Source of the DNA: Mermis nigrescens
Lineage: Eukaryota > Nematoda > Enoplea > Mermithida > Mermithidae
DNA: 64,000 bases
Assembly (NCBI GenBank): GCA_036768485.1
Contig: JAVLUZ010000020.1
Span: forward strand, 186,001 to 250,000
Reading direction: 5' to 3'
The position numbers and the translations under genes are program-made. The notes beneath the pieces were generated by a model that was not told the DNA's origin, made no database searches, and was given only the letters and a program-made list of their open reading frames with translations. Positions 13,889-25,810 of the stretch are shown here, one piece after another (positions within the stretch are counted from its first letter, which is position 1; each line of letters starts with the position of its first letter).

Positions 13889-14151
13889 CACATCTGGGCG
13901 TGGGCGGGTTAGGGGTATGCAACACTTCTCCCAGAAGGCCTTATAACCCGTTGGAGACCAAAATACCCCCCATCCGAATTCAATTTTTAATTTTTTGTGT
14001 TTTTTTTCGCAAACTTTCGATACGAATGGATAGTGCTTGATGAGAAACCTTGAAAAATTGTATTTTCTTGCAATACTATCATTTTACAAGACCATTTTTG
14101 GACCTTTGCGAAATATTACACCTCCCAGAATTTAGTTGCTGCTCACTTATG
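13889..14151 (-). mobile_element. family-1 hAT-like MITE in unit A, copy 1
   Basis: Duplication GTTGTCAT at 13881-13888 and 14152-14159. Ends CACATCTGGGC and GCTCACTTATG. Confidence 0.88.
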
Positions 14152-14676
14152 GTTGTCATTACTTTCTAAATGTACATACAATATTATTTATGTTCAATTT
14201 TATGCGTTAATTTCAGCGCAATGCGTTTGATTAATTAAAAAATCGATTGATTTTTTGTTATAAATTTAAAGCTTCATTTTGAAGGATCATTAACTGAAAA
14301 TATAGAAGAGAACCCGTAATAATAGTAGATTGGTACAAGCTGTTGAATAAAGAAAGAGACGATTTTATATACCCAGGCCGAGCTCCTCACTTACGTCTTT
14401 AAAGTACAGAATGGATTAATCAAAGAGAAGCAATACCTCCTTTCAATCTTATCAATTGTGCAAATATTTTTTCAATTTTTGCTTGTCTTAATAGAATTCT
14501 AAACCATGCTTCAGCAGGCACTTGCGCATCTTATTAAAATCAAGCACAAAAAAGTTTTTAATTTTTACCGAGTTTTTAAAAATTGCTTCAATTATATTTG
14601 AAGACAGTAGTTTTATTAAGCGCATTATATAGGTTTCGCAATTTGACCTAAAACGATGTAGGTATGTATATTTCGT

Positions 14677-14849
14677 TACTAGCAAAGAAAAATGCTCCGA
14701 TGGAACAAAAAAGATGAATATACTTGGAATTGTGGATTATTATGGATGTAAAAGGAGGGGACTAGGAAAAATCTACCTAAAGTCGGAAAATCTGCTAAAA
14801 ATCACACTTTCTCTAAGCAACGCAAAAAATCGATGTATATTCTGCGGCC
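14677..14849 (+). repeat. left inverted arm of element B
   Basis: Nearly perfect reverse complement of 15270-15442; the arm contains GGAACAAAAAAGATGAATA and ends TCTGCGGCC. The internal loop is 420 bp. Confidence 0.9.
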
Positions 14850-15269
14850 AACAGATTAAAATAAATATTCAACCATAACAATGATTGAAACAGCAGCACG
14901 TTAGCTATGCAGTAGCTATGGGAAATGATATTAAGTAAACTAACAGTCTTCCAAGCCAATTGAATGAAATAGCAAACATCGAAGACAATTGAAGACATGG
15001 TTGGTTAAAAACAGTAGGAAACACGTAAGTTGACTTGAAACAGACTTAATGTAGATACACTAGCATGCCCGAAACGATTGTGTGCACTAATCAATCGGCT
15101 CCTGCTTTGCTTGCTATAATGCTCATAAAACAAAACAACTTTAAATACAATACCTCTTAGTTTTCTATCAATCAGGTGCCAGCAATTTAAAAAAGTAAGC
15201 TTGATAGATTTCGTTTATACACTCTTATCTGAAACTTCGAACATTATTTAAAAAAGACACTTTTTTAGA

Positions 15270-15442
15270 GGCCGCAGAATATACATCGATTTTTTGCGTT
15301 GCTTAGAGAAAGTGTGATTTTTAGCAGATTTTCCGACTTTAGGTAGATTTTTCCTAGTCCCCTCCTTTTACATCCATAATAATCCACAATTCCAAGTATA
15401 TTCATCTTTTTTGTTCCATCGGAGCATTTTTCTTTGCTAGTA
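15270..15442 (-). repeat. right inverted arm of element B
   Basis: Reverse complement of 14677-14849, starting GGCCGCAGAATATACATC and ending TTTCTTTGCTAGTA. No clear target-site duplication is seen outside the arms. Confidence 0.9.
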
Positions 15443-15749
15443 CACTACTTTTAATTAGCGTGATTTCAGTACATCAGTCAGTAAACACAATCAGTAACAT
15501 GCCACAATAATGACAACAGTCCAAGAACGCGGAAAACAATATTGTTCTTAACATCAGCATTATCCTTTTTAAACAAGACAACCTTATTGACACCATCCAT
15601 TTTCAAATTAAAACTGCATTAAGTTATTTCTTCTTAATGTGCAGTTCACTTATAATCAAGCACAAAAATTTAACCGACGAATTCACATTGCAAATCCTCA
15701 CTCAAACAATACACAAGCACAATGTGTTGTGACTTTTGAAATTGAAAAC

Positions 15750-15836
15750 ACCCAATTTTCAATTTTCAAATTGAAAATTGGATCAATTTTCAAATTGAAA
15801 ATTAGGTCAATTTTCAAATTGAAAATTGGGTGTTTG
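15750..15836. repeat. palindromic minisatellite, three ~27-bp units
   Basis: Three head-to-tail units of CAATTTTCAAATTGAAAATT, each itself a palindrome. The outer ends ACACCCAATTTTC and GAAAATTGGGTGT are also complementary, so the whole block is an inverted repeat and could form nested hairpins. Confidence 0.9.
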
Positions 15837-18800
15837 AATTTGCGATGAAGAAAATAATCAAAAGATAGTCACTTGGTTTATTTAAGCCGAGTAATAAAAT
15901 AACGACCGTCCACCAATTCCAAACTAAACGCAACTAATCTGATCACTATGAAAAAGTTTTGAAAAATGAGCTTGCTAAGCGAGAGTTGTAAACCAAGAGA
16001 AACTTAAAGTTAAAACCTACCATTAAATTATGAGAGAATTATAAAAGATTTTAAACTTCAAGAAAATGGAAAAGGCGGGATGTTGGTAAATTAGAAGGCA
16101 AAGATTTTCGGCAAAAATTCAAAAACTTCACGCAAATATCAAATGTAAGGAACACTAACGCTTTGATTTGGTAGTAAAATAAATTTGTAGTATAGACTAC
16201 ATATTAACAACAAATGAATAGTGCAAACTTTACACAACTACTAGGTGTAGAGAATACTAACAGTTTACGGCTTATTAATGTACATGATTACAATAAAGCT
16301 GTATATCTTTGTCGACTTCTGTGCACAGTAGTGTGATTGCTGGTTCATTTTAAACCACTTGTGCAGGCAATTTACATCAATTAAACGATAGCTCTCCATG
16401 TGCAAGATTTTGTGAAACATATTATAAACACGGCTAAGAAAGATTTAACTTTAATGCAACCCATTTAAGACAAAATTACATCTCTTCAATGATCTAAGGA
16501 CACTTGAACATAATTTTCAAATCACTTTAGATTACTTTTGAGGGTAAACAAACTCACTTAATTGATGTCTCACATATGAATCCTTGAAAATTTCTTGACT
16601 TCAGTTACAAAGTCTCTGCAAGTCTATCGAATTAGGGTTAACACGTAACGTAAACTTTACACAAACACATAGCGTAAAGAATATTTTAGTCGGATTCGTA
16701 ATTTTGATATTGCTCCGATATTTCTTTCAACATTTATGGAAAAATGAGTCTCCATAATGTTTTAAAGACAATAAACATTAGGTTTAAACCACTTTGCAAT
16801 ACTGCTGAGTGTAAGCAAGCGCGCCCAATTGACGTATATATTTCATTCCCTGTAAATTTTTATATCTCAGGAAAAAATTTCGATTTTTGCAATGCTCTAG
16901 AACAAAGGCTAACATGCAGTGTAAAAAATTACTCGGATATTATGATCAACATTCATGAAAAAATTATGTCTCTACAATGGTCTGAGGACATATAAACAAT
17001 GAATGTAAACTACTTTACATCACTGTTGGATGTAAACAAACGCGCCTACGTGACGTCTCACATTTGATCCTTTGAAAACTTCTAGGCTCCAAGAAAAAAT
17101 TAGGTTTCAGGAATGCTCAAAAACGAAGATAAATATATATGTAGTGTAAACTTCATGTAAACACCTAGTGTAAAGAAGATCTTAGTCAGATTCGTAATTT
17201 TGATATTGTTCCGATATTACGATTAATATTTATGAAAAAATTAAGTCTACATAATGCTCGATGGGCAAACTAACAATTGGTGTAAACTACTTTACAACAC
17301 CGTAGAGTGTAAATATATGCGCCAGACTGGCATATCAAATTTGATTCCTGGTCCATTTCTAGACTTGATAAACGTGTCCCTGACTCGTAACCGGAGAAAC
17401 AGGCAGAAAAAACAAGACAGAAACGCATTTAAAACTCCAAATTTTTGACTTTACACTCGCTAAATATTAATGTATAGACAATTTGCTTTGACATGCACCC
17501 GATATAAAGCACTTTATTTTTATTCTATTAGACTTGTCCCGACTTCTGGACGGAGAAAGTGGCGAACAAAAAACGCAACAAAAACGTATTTTCCATCATT
17601 TAGAACACTGTAAACTTTAAAATTCCGTACCGAACTCCCCATTGAGTTTAAAGAAATTCGGTTTGGTACAATTTGTAGCTTTTAAATCGTAGTACATTCC
17701 TGTGTGCCAAAATTCTGTTGCAAAAATTATTTGGCATGATTTATCAATCAAACTTCGGAAAAAAACGTGTTTTTTAGCCCATTTTTTACCTCTGATTTCG
17801 AACTTTACACCCCCATAAATAACTCAATATTGCGTTTTTTTAAATGCGGTTTGCTGCGATGTTTAGCCCCTGTAAGGCACTTTATTAATGCTGTCTTCGA
17901 TTTGCACTGACTCATAAGCGGAAAAAATTTGGCAGAGAAATCTTAGTTAAAATCCGTTTTTACACCATCCACTAGAGTGTAAACTTTAAACCCCAGGATC
18001 TAACTCACCATAGAGCATACAAGACTTTGCTTATATGCAGAATGTAGCCCTTGATCCGCTCTACATTTCTGTCAGAAAACATTTTAAAAACCTCATAACC
18101 GGAGTTAGTATCGGACATAGGAAGGTTGAAAACTCGACCAAAAAGTGCATTTTCACCCCCAGATTTTCGCACTCTTTACACTACCGTTCGATAAATAATG
18201 CGAATTTCAAAAAACAAAAAAAGTGTCATCTGTAGAATTCATCCCTCTATTATCCTATTCTGTTCAATCCTTCGAGTCATCAATACTCAGTTGTCCACAT
18301 GCCGCGGTAAAGGTCCCAAATTTGACCTATGTTATAACGTTACACAAACTTTACACCTTCTTTACACAGTCAATTTTGAGTTTCAAGAAAAACAAAAAAA
18401 CACGGGCAGCGAATTTTTTTATTATCTTTCTTTTTAAAAAAAACCGCACCTTCCAGAAGTGTCCCGTTATAGCTGTAGGGGGGGGGGTGCCCAGGTGTTG
18501 GGGGTACCCAAGTATATTATTAATTTAAATAAATCGAATTTAAGGCTGCTTTGGTCGGTATTATTCCCGCTTAGGTTGACATACAGCCGCTTTGGCCAAC
18601 AAGCATGCATATGAACAAAAATCTGCATAAATTTACGCATTTAGTTTAGTAAAGAAACCTGAGAGAAACCATCACCATGTTTGTTATCAGCATATCAGGA
18701 ACAACAAGAATAGCCGCCTTTTATCAAAATGTGTCGACAGGAATCTGCATTTTTGGAATTAGTGCGATATATAAAAAATACTAATTTTTCAGTAAAAATT

Positions 18801-19045
18801 CGGAATATTCCGAACATAATGACGGATGTTCAATCAAATTTTTGACCTACGCCTTCTTCCTACCTTTCTTCATGTTTTGTACAAAACCCGAACCTTAAAC
18901 CCATATTTCACAGTATGTATGTATATAATCAGGTATTCAAGGTATGAATTACATCTTTTCTAAAAATTTTCTTTTCTTAGACAAGCGCCAAATAACGAGT
19001 GTAATCTATCTCTAGGCACACGAGAGGAAAGGAGGCAATTAAAAG

Positions 19046-20145
19046 AATCGTGTCCCAACACTGCCACTGCGAGTCCCAACACTGCCACCGCGAGTTCCAG
19101 CATGCATACAGCGAGTCACACATGGATCTCATCGTGGGGGGAGGGGGTTGTAAACATTCGTGAGCAGCAAAGAAAATTCTGGGGAGAGCAGGATGAGTAA
19201 AATCGCCAAAAATGTTACTAAAATATAGAATTTTTTAAGGGAGGAGGTTTCAACTTTTCGGGGGAGGGTGCAAACCCCCAATGCCCATATGTAATTGTAA
19301 ACCCCTTAAAATTCAAACTCCCCTGAATCAGGCGGATCTTCCGCAAGTGTGTTTTTGGCTTTGATCCTCAATGTTTGCCCCATAATATCCACTAACAGAA
19401 TTAAGTCACTGCTCACATGTAATTAAAAGCATTAAGTACATAACGTTCATGGATTATAATGGTGGGGTCGCTAGTGAGGGGTAGAATCAAGAACTTGTTA
19501 GATGCTAAATCTTAAAATTTTTTGCGTAGTAATTCTTTGTTGCATTTATAATGTATTGTAATGTCCAAGTTGCCTAGAAAACACAGGAATAACCAATATA
19601 GCGTGCTTATTGTGATAGTACAACTCAAATGCGCAGTTCGCACGGACATAAATCTCACATTGAAATTTCAGAAAAATTCGCTAAGAGAGTCTTTGTCCCT
19701 TTCCCACGCCTTTTTGTATTCTGATACCAAATACTCTAGCAGTAATTTCCTTCAGGCACATAGCTGGCCGTCTTATTTTTGGGAGACCAACACCAATTTT
19801 GGGGGGACTAAGCCCAAAAATGAGCACAAAATAACGTTTAAAAATCCTATTTTTCCGATTTTTCTTCGAATTTTGAGGGGGGGGGTCCGGACCCCACCAT
19901 TCTCCCCAGAGCTACGTGTCATGATTTCCTTGAGTCTAAATGCATGATTTCAGCATAGAAAATACGTACCTACCATGCAAACCCCAAATGTTTAAGCGTT
20001 TTTGCAACGACAATTTCCGTGCAGGTGCCTGCCAACACACAATGTGTTGGCAGTGTTGGGACTCGCGGTGGCAGTGTTGGGACTCGCAGTGACAGTGTTG
20101 GGACTGGTGGCAGTGTTGGGACGGTGGCAGTGTTGGCACTACACC
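19046..20145. mobile_element. foldback-like element FB-1b with GTGTTGGGAC minisatellite ends
   Basis: Flanked on both sides by ATTAAAAG (19038-19045 and 20146-20153), an exact 8-bp duplication. The left end reads AATCGTGTCCCAACACTGCC, and the right end is an array of GGCAGTGTTGGGACTCGC-type units in the opposite orientation, finishing CACTACACC. The interior holds a family-2 MITE (19753-19923) and no transposase. It corresponds to 10218-11313 in the other A copy. Confidence 0.75.
19753..19923 (+). mobile_element. family-2 hAT-like MITE in FB-1b
   Basis: Same insertion as 10927-11094; duplication ATTTCCTT at 19745-19752 and 19924-19931. The right tip has small indels (GTGTCATG). Confidence 0.9.
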
Positions 20146-21780
20146 ATTAAAAGTAGTATTTTTCGATATAAATGCTCTAATTTTTGAAGGGCATACTTAA
20201 TTCGTCACGACTATCGTCACCGTATTGCCCTTTTGTCATTCCTGTTTTTTCATCTGAAATAATAAAAAATTTAAAACAGTTTTCCCCACAAATTACGACT
20301 TTCATAGCAGTGTTTTGCTCACTTAGTATGCAGTCCAACGAACCGATTTTTTTGCAATTTTTGGGCCGAATTTCGATTGAAAAAGGAAACGTGGACACCA
20401 CGCAAAATGCGTGATTCATCACTTTTTTCACTGTGATGACGTCACAGCGTAGCAACTGTTATAATGAACCTTGAATGTGCGCAGTAATAAAAAACTAACT
20501 CGTTTGCCCGTTTATTGCGAAGCAAAATTCGAACATAGTTGTTCCTTTCGTGAACGGGTCCTCCGTTGCCAAAATTTTACGTTTCAATAGTAGCTGTTTT
20601 CGTTATGATTTTTCTAATTATTGCGCTTGGATTCGGTTTGTTCGAAAGCTCGCGTAAGAATGTATAATTGATTTCGTATGAAAAACTGATTATTGTTCGA
20701 AAAGTTTGCTATTTTCTGTGGAGCTGATGCAAAGAATTTCGGAATACCTGAGAAAGCTTCCATTAGTTTTGGCATACTCGCAATTACACATGGGTTGAAC
20801 ATGGGTTCAACGCATGGGTTTAACCTTACACATGGGTTCAACCCCCAGAAGTTGAAAAACCCCATGCAGATTACTGTCAGGATTCTAATTAGTAACATTT
20901 TTGGCAATTTTAGGCGATTTCGCCCCCGCCTAGAACTTCCTTGCTGTTACCGTATGTACTTTTTCCGGACAACACGCTCGCAAGACCAATAAACGAATAT
21001 TTTTTATGCAACAGCAGTTTTGACAGAAAGATTTTGAAGGCTTTTTTTAAAAAATCGAAATTTAATAAAGGAAGATTGCGAATAATTGGAATGTATGCAA
21101 AGTGCAACAATTTCGGTTTGCACTAGGTTGAACAATTGAAATTTGGATTTAAATTATTAACTTGAATTTACTGTAAAACGATGCCCATTCCTCGTATGTA
21201 AATTATTTATTTGATAAATATATTAATGATTTATCTGAATGAATTATGAATTATTATTTCTGATTAAATTATTTCTTTATATGTATTATCCTCGTATCTT
21301 ACTTATTATTATTATTAATCTTTATCTAATTATTTTTTATGTTTTCAGAGGTTGATATTTAAAAATGGGAACAACAATGAAAAATTGAATAAAAAAATAC
21401 CTCATCTGTATCTCATCTTATCTTCATCTTATATTATGTCTACTAAGCAGCCATAATTTGTCAGCGACGAATGAGAAGTTTTCAAGGTTCCAGTAACCAA
21501 ACAGAATGGAATTTCGGCGCCCAGAAAATTTTAAGGTGCTTTTTTCTGCATCTAAAAAGGACTCCTTGAAAAATAGCATTTTTTGACGTTTCTTACGATG
21601 CTATTTTATCTGCAACATGTAAAACATGGAAAATTCAAAAAAAATTACATTAAATTAAACGGTTTTTGCTTAAGAAATGGCAAGCGGAGTAAGAAATTGA
21701 TATTTTTGAATTAGAGATACGGAAAAAATTCGTAAAAGTTACAATAATTTAGCATTCTGCAGGGGAGGTCTGCAGTAGCA

Positions 21781-22047
21781 CCATACATGTACAGCATGGG
21801 AATTCTGGCGGTCAGGCCCAAAACTTTTTAAAAAGTGCATTTTGTGGGCTTGAAAAATGTGTGTATGGCGCGAAGCGCCGCAAATTCGAGATTTTTGAGC
21901 CAAAAATGGACTAAAGACGCTTAGAAAGACACACTTCAACTTTTACCAACCTTATTAAAAAAATCAATAATTCTTGGGGTCGCAGCCATTTTGCGGGGGT
22001 CAGTTGCAATGCTGGGGGGGTCAAATCACCCCTAAGAACACGTCTGG
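21781..22047 (+). repeat. family-3 repeat in unit A, copy 2
   Basis: Same insertion as 12951-13220 with minor indels; GGCGCGAAGCGCC at about 21866. Confidence 0.65.
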
Positions 22048-22704
22048 TCAGCACTGCAGCATTTCATGGAGGTCAACGCCAATCCTTGTTTTCAACCCCT
22101 TCTCAACCTCACTCCCCAAATTACTTGTCTCGTTTTATTCAATAAGCGACTTAAATATAATTAGCATTGATGCAAGTTCTTTTGTTTAGGATTCCAATGT
22201 GCAACTGGTCGGATACTTGAAAATGCCGAAATAATAAATTCAACAGCGACGATCAATATGACTACAGACATTATTGATACGGTGAATGAATAAGCAATGT
22301 CATCATATGCATGTCCGTTCTGGTCCGAGTTAATCAGCCCGGTCCAGAGGGATCAACTATACGGTTTTTTTGGCCAAAATGGCTTTTAAATGAAATTAAT
22401 GTTTTAATTGCAAAAAAATAAGCATAATTTTTCAGTTTCTGGTCAATTTTAAGCACTTTTGCAAAAACTTTGAATATTCTTCTGTTTTAAGCCCTAATTC
22501 TGCCTGAGTTTTCCTAGAATTCGCGATTATCTCGAGCTCGATAGCGGCTCCAGCTCGAACTTTAGCGCGAACCTGTTTCAAATAAAATTTATACGCTAAT
22601 CCCGAGCCCGACTTCGAGATCAAGCACAGTGCTAACTTGATCCTGCTCGATAGGTGTTCAAGTTCGAGCTGGCGTCAATTTTCCTTATTTCAAGATATTG
22701 TTAT

Positions 22705-22970
22705 CACATCTGGGCGTGGGCAGGTTAGAGGGTATGCATCACTTCCCCTAGAAGGCTTAATAACTCCTTGGAAACCAAAATACCCCCCCCAAATTCAATT
22801 TTTAAAATTATTTTTTGTTTTTTTTCGCAAATTTTTGATACGAATGGATAGTGCTTGGTGAGAAACCTTGACAAATTGTGTTTTTCGCAATACCACCATT
22901 TTAAAGACCATTTTTGAACCTTTGCAAAACCTTGCACCCCGTCCCAGAATTTCGTTGCTGCTCACCTATG
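22705..22970 (-). mobile_element. family-1 hAT-like MITE in unit A, copy 2
   Basis: Same insertion as 13889-14151; the right flank GTTGTCAT is intact and the left has drifted to TTGTTATC. Confidence 0.85.
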
Positions 22971-23689
22971 GTTGTCATTACTTTTTAAATGTGCATACAA
23001 TACTATTTATGTGCAATTTTATGCGTTAATTTCAGCGCAATGCGTTTTATTAATTAAAAAATCAATTAACTTTTTGTTAGAAATTTAAAGCTTCGTTTTG
23101 AAGGATTATTAACTGAAAATATAGAAGAGAACCCGTAATAGTAGACTGGTACAAGCTGTTGAATAAAGAAAGAGACAATTTTATATACTCTAAGCCGAGC
23201 TCCTCACTTACGTCTTTTAAGTACAGAATGGATTAATCAAACAGACGCAATACCTCCTTTCAATCTTATCAATTATGCAAATATTTTTTTCAATTTTTGC
23301 TTGTCTCAATAGAATTCTAAACCATGCTTCAGCAGGCACTTGCGCATCTTATTAAAATCAAGCACAAAAAAGTTTTAATTTTTACCGAGTTTTTAAAAAT
23401 TGCTTCAATTATATTTGAAGACAGTAGTTTTATTAGGCGCATTATATAGGTTTCGCAATTTGACCTAAAACGATGTAGGTATGTATATTTCGTAATTAAT
23501 TTATGCAGGAATGCACGCAGATTTGTTTTGTTATCTCCGCGAAAATACGCTAAAAATAGCTCGCACCCACGAACTAGGGCTTAAAGCTCAGCATCAGCAA
23601 ATCGCGACGTCTAACCTTTTATCAAATCTGAAAAAATTCATCCTGACGTCAGCATTAGATATCGAAATCGGGCGGATTTTCCGACGTCA

Positions 23690-24050
23690 AAAATTGTCAA
23701 AAATTGTTTAAAAAATCCGTCCATTATGCTAAAAAGTATCGATTTTTGCCACCCTTAGATAGGATGATTTTTCATCTGGAAAAAGTTGGAAGTTTTCGAA
23801 ATGGTTTTTTTTGCGAAAAATACAAATAAATTAGTGCAAAAATCGGCGCAAAGCACCGAAAAAATTAACCATTTCAAGAAATGAAAAATCCTTGTTTTGT
23901 ACATAAACAAATCTTCTGACGTAAAAATAAAGTTTTTAGAGCTGCCAAAAAAGTCAGTAAATGTCAATAATGAACACTATCCGGCGCGAAGCGACCGAAA
24001 AATTTGAAATATTCTGATAAAAATGGCTAAAATTATCAATTCTCTATTGC
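23690..24050 (+). repeat. family-4 repeat
   Basis: Shares AAAGTATCG.TTTTT, CAGGAT/CAGAAT, AAAAATCGGC.CA.AGCA.CGAAAAAATT with 35095-35350. Ends undefined. Confidence 0.5.
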
Positions 24051-24110
24051 GACAAATATTTTTCGACGACTGAAGGCTTCCTTCTCCTCTAAATCCACGC
24101 ATGGCCCCAA

Positions 24111-24379
24111 CCACACGTGGGCGTGGGGGTTTGGGGGTATGCACTCCTCAGAAATCAAAATACCCCCAGAATTCAATTTTTGAATTTGTTTTGCCTTTTT
24201 AGCGATTTTTTGATGCCATTGGATACTGCTCGATGAGAAACGTCGAAAAATGATGTTTGATGTTTTCACCATGCTACCACTTTTAAGACCATTTTTGACC
24301 TTTGAAAATTTTTTCACTTCCTCCCTTTCCCAGAAATTTGTAACCCCCCACCCCCGGAATTTCGGTGCTGCCCACTTAT
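24111..24379 (-). mobile_element. family-1 hAT-like MITE
   Basis: Exact duplication GGCCCCAA at 24103-24110 and 24380-24387; ends CCACACGTGGGC and GCCCACTTAT. Confidence 0.92.
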
Positions 24380-24785
24380 GGCCCCAACCCCCATTTAAAT
24401 GCGCATGTCTAAATACGACGTTGATTATATTCAATGATGTGATAAATTGAATTATTTTATACGGCATCCGAGGAGCCTATCCGCTTAAAAATCGTCAATC
24501 CACTTTGCAATATCGCTGGAGATGCTCCGTGTTAACAGTCCGGTCGCTCTGATCATTTGTGATTGAGTGGCTGGTCTGATCTTTTAATCGACTATTGATC
24601 TGAACGATAAACACGTCGGTATTTCGATTGATTAAGTTGTGAATCGATAATAAGATGTAGTAAAATTATCGATTTGGAATGCGTTCTTTGCACACTTATT
24701 CGATTTTCATTCGTCCGCTTTCCATTCTAGTTCATGACGGTCAATCGGTCAATCGGAATAGCCGAAATCGACTTACAGGGCCCAA

Positions 24786-25061
24786 AAAACCATGTTATAT
24801 ATAGTCATGGGTGTTTGACAGGTCAACATCTCCCGCAAAGGCTGTCACACCCCCAGAATTCGAAATTTTCTAAAACAAAGTCGTAGAAAAGGATTCTCGG
24901 CACTTCGCGCCATTTATTCATTTCTTGGATAGAAATATAGAGAATGGACAGAAACACCAGAAATGATCTTATTGACGCGTGTCTCCCGCTTTTGAGCCCG
25001 GAAAGTTACTTGAAATTTTTTTGGTTTCTCCCTCCAGAATGAATACGACATGCATGTCTGG
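24786..25061 (-). repeat. family-3 repeat, reverse, diverged
   Basis: Contains CACACCCCCAGAATTC, CACTTCGCGCCATTT and ends GACATGCATGTCTGG, the expected terminal sequence of the family. The left limit is approximate. Confidence 0.5.
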
Positions 25062-25369
25062 ACCACACCCTGACGTTACACTATTCTACGTTTTTCTCTC
25101 CAAATTTTCTCTAAAATTTCCTTTTATCGCTTTTTTTGTCATACTTCCTATAATTTCGGCTAATATGAAAATAGAATATTGAGATTTGTTGCATTATAAA
25201 GACAAAAAAGTTATCGCTTGAAATGTATAAAACAATTTTTAAAGCATTTACCGGCTTCCTTTTCGTTGCGGTGGTTTCTTTACACCTATTTCGATAATAT
25301 TGATTAATCCTCCGTTTAAGAGCATGTTTTTGCAGTGAAAGGGTACCACCATAGGACACCGTTCTGTCT

Positions 25370-25810
25370 ATGTTAAGCTACTCCTTTACACAATACATGC
25401 TGACAATTATTATTTTCATTGTATGCAATTATTTATGCTTTTTGAACATGTATCTTACTTTTATGAAAACTAGTAAATGGGACGCTTCGTTGCCCTATGT
25501 GCTGAAGCAATATTTTTTACAAATGGGTCGCTCCGATCCCTATTTGCGAAAACAGACGGATATGTATACCGATATGATGACCAATATGCCAAAAATTTTT
25601 AGAAAGTCATATGTCGTATTTGTTATTGTCTTAATGTTGTCTCATTATTTTTATTTGGTCCTTTCAAATTTTACTCGTTTCTCTTATTCACCGATTTCTT
25701 TAGTCGCTTTACAACGACTGGCTTTATTCTGCTTACTTATTATTGTTTCTTGCCTCTTTTTTATGCTCGTATGGCAATTAGAGGGCATTGTAAAATGCGC
25801 AGAAAATTAA
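25370..25810 (+). CDS. putative 146-aa multi-pass membrane protein or exon
   Basis: The frame starts at ATG and ends TAA after 146 codons. Three hydrophobic stretches are predicted by eye at residues about 10-31, 80-99 and 114-135, separated by a polar loop (about 32-79) that contains KQYFLQMGRSDPYLRK. I do not recognise the family. Support for real coding comes from a second, broken copy at 56753-57360 that keeps the same order of segments with indels, and from even codon composition in an otherwise AT-rich noncoding setting. The frame may be a whole small gene or the terminal exon of a larger receptor-like membrane protein, because the flanks were not resolved for splice sites. Homology between the two loci continues past the stop codon into about 200 bp of 3' flank, so the duplication was of genomic DNA. 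Confidence 0.5.
   Translation: MLSYSFTQYMLTIIIFIVCNYLCFLNMYLTFMKTSKWDASLPYVLKQYFLQMGRSDPYLRKQTDMYTDMMTNMPKIFRKSYVVFVIVLMLSHYFYLVLSNFTRFSYSPISLVALQRLALFCLLIIVSCLFFMLVWQLEGIVKCAEN

Larger units (their letters stand above)
9703..14676 (+). repeat. large duplicated unit A, first copy (~4.97 kb)
   Basis: Collinear with 18519-23493 at high identity over its whole length (mostly single-base changes and 1-5 base indels). It starts near TTTAAATTAAATAAAT and ends at GTATGTATATTTCGT. It contains a foldback element (10218-11313) with a family-2 MITE in it, a family-3 repeat (12951-13220) and a family-1 MITE (13889-14151), all at matching positions in both copies. No convincing gene is inside. A diverged third copy of its right half is at 40050-42440. 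Confidence 0.9.
14677..18518 (+). repeat. repeat element B, first copy, between the two A units
   Basis: Begins with a 173-bp arm (14677-14849) repeated in inverted orientation at 15270-15442. Arm ends read TACTAGCAAAGAAAAATGCT. The body from 15.9 to 18.4 kb is made of loosely repeated blocks rich in GTGTAAA and TTTACAC. A second, diverged copy lies at 49899-56700 and is split by an insertion. Homology between the copies continues past the right arm (to 15590 and 50880) and recurs at CCGGAGTT.. (18090 and 56350) and at TTATAACGTTACA (18330 and 56590). No recognisable protein. Confidence 0.75.
18519..23493 (+). repeat. large duplicated unit A, second copy
   Basis: Direct repeat of 9703-14676. 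The same nested insertions with the same target-site duplications are present, so those insertions predate the duplication. Homology stops at 23493, exactly where element B begins after the first copy. The left end of its foldback element is better preserved than in the first copy. Confidence 0.9.

Noticed and set aside
19561..19947. 128-aa frame in unit A
   Set aside because: It runs through the family-2 MITE, and the homologous frame is broken in the other A copy.
24036..24467. 143-aa frame on the minus strand
   Set aside because: It is the translation of a family-1 MITE and its flanks; similar readings occur at other MITE copies.
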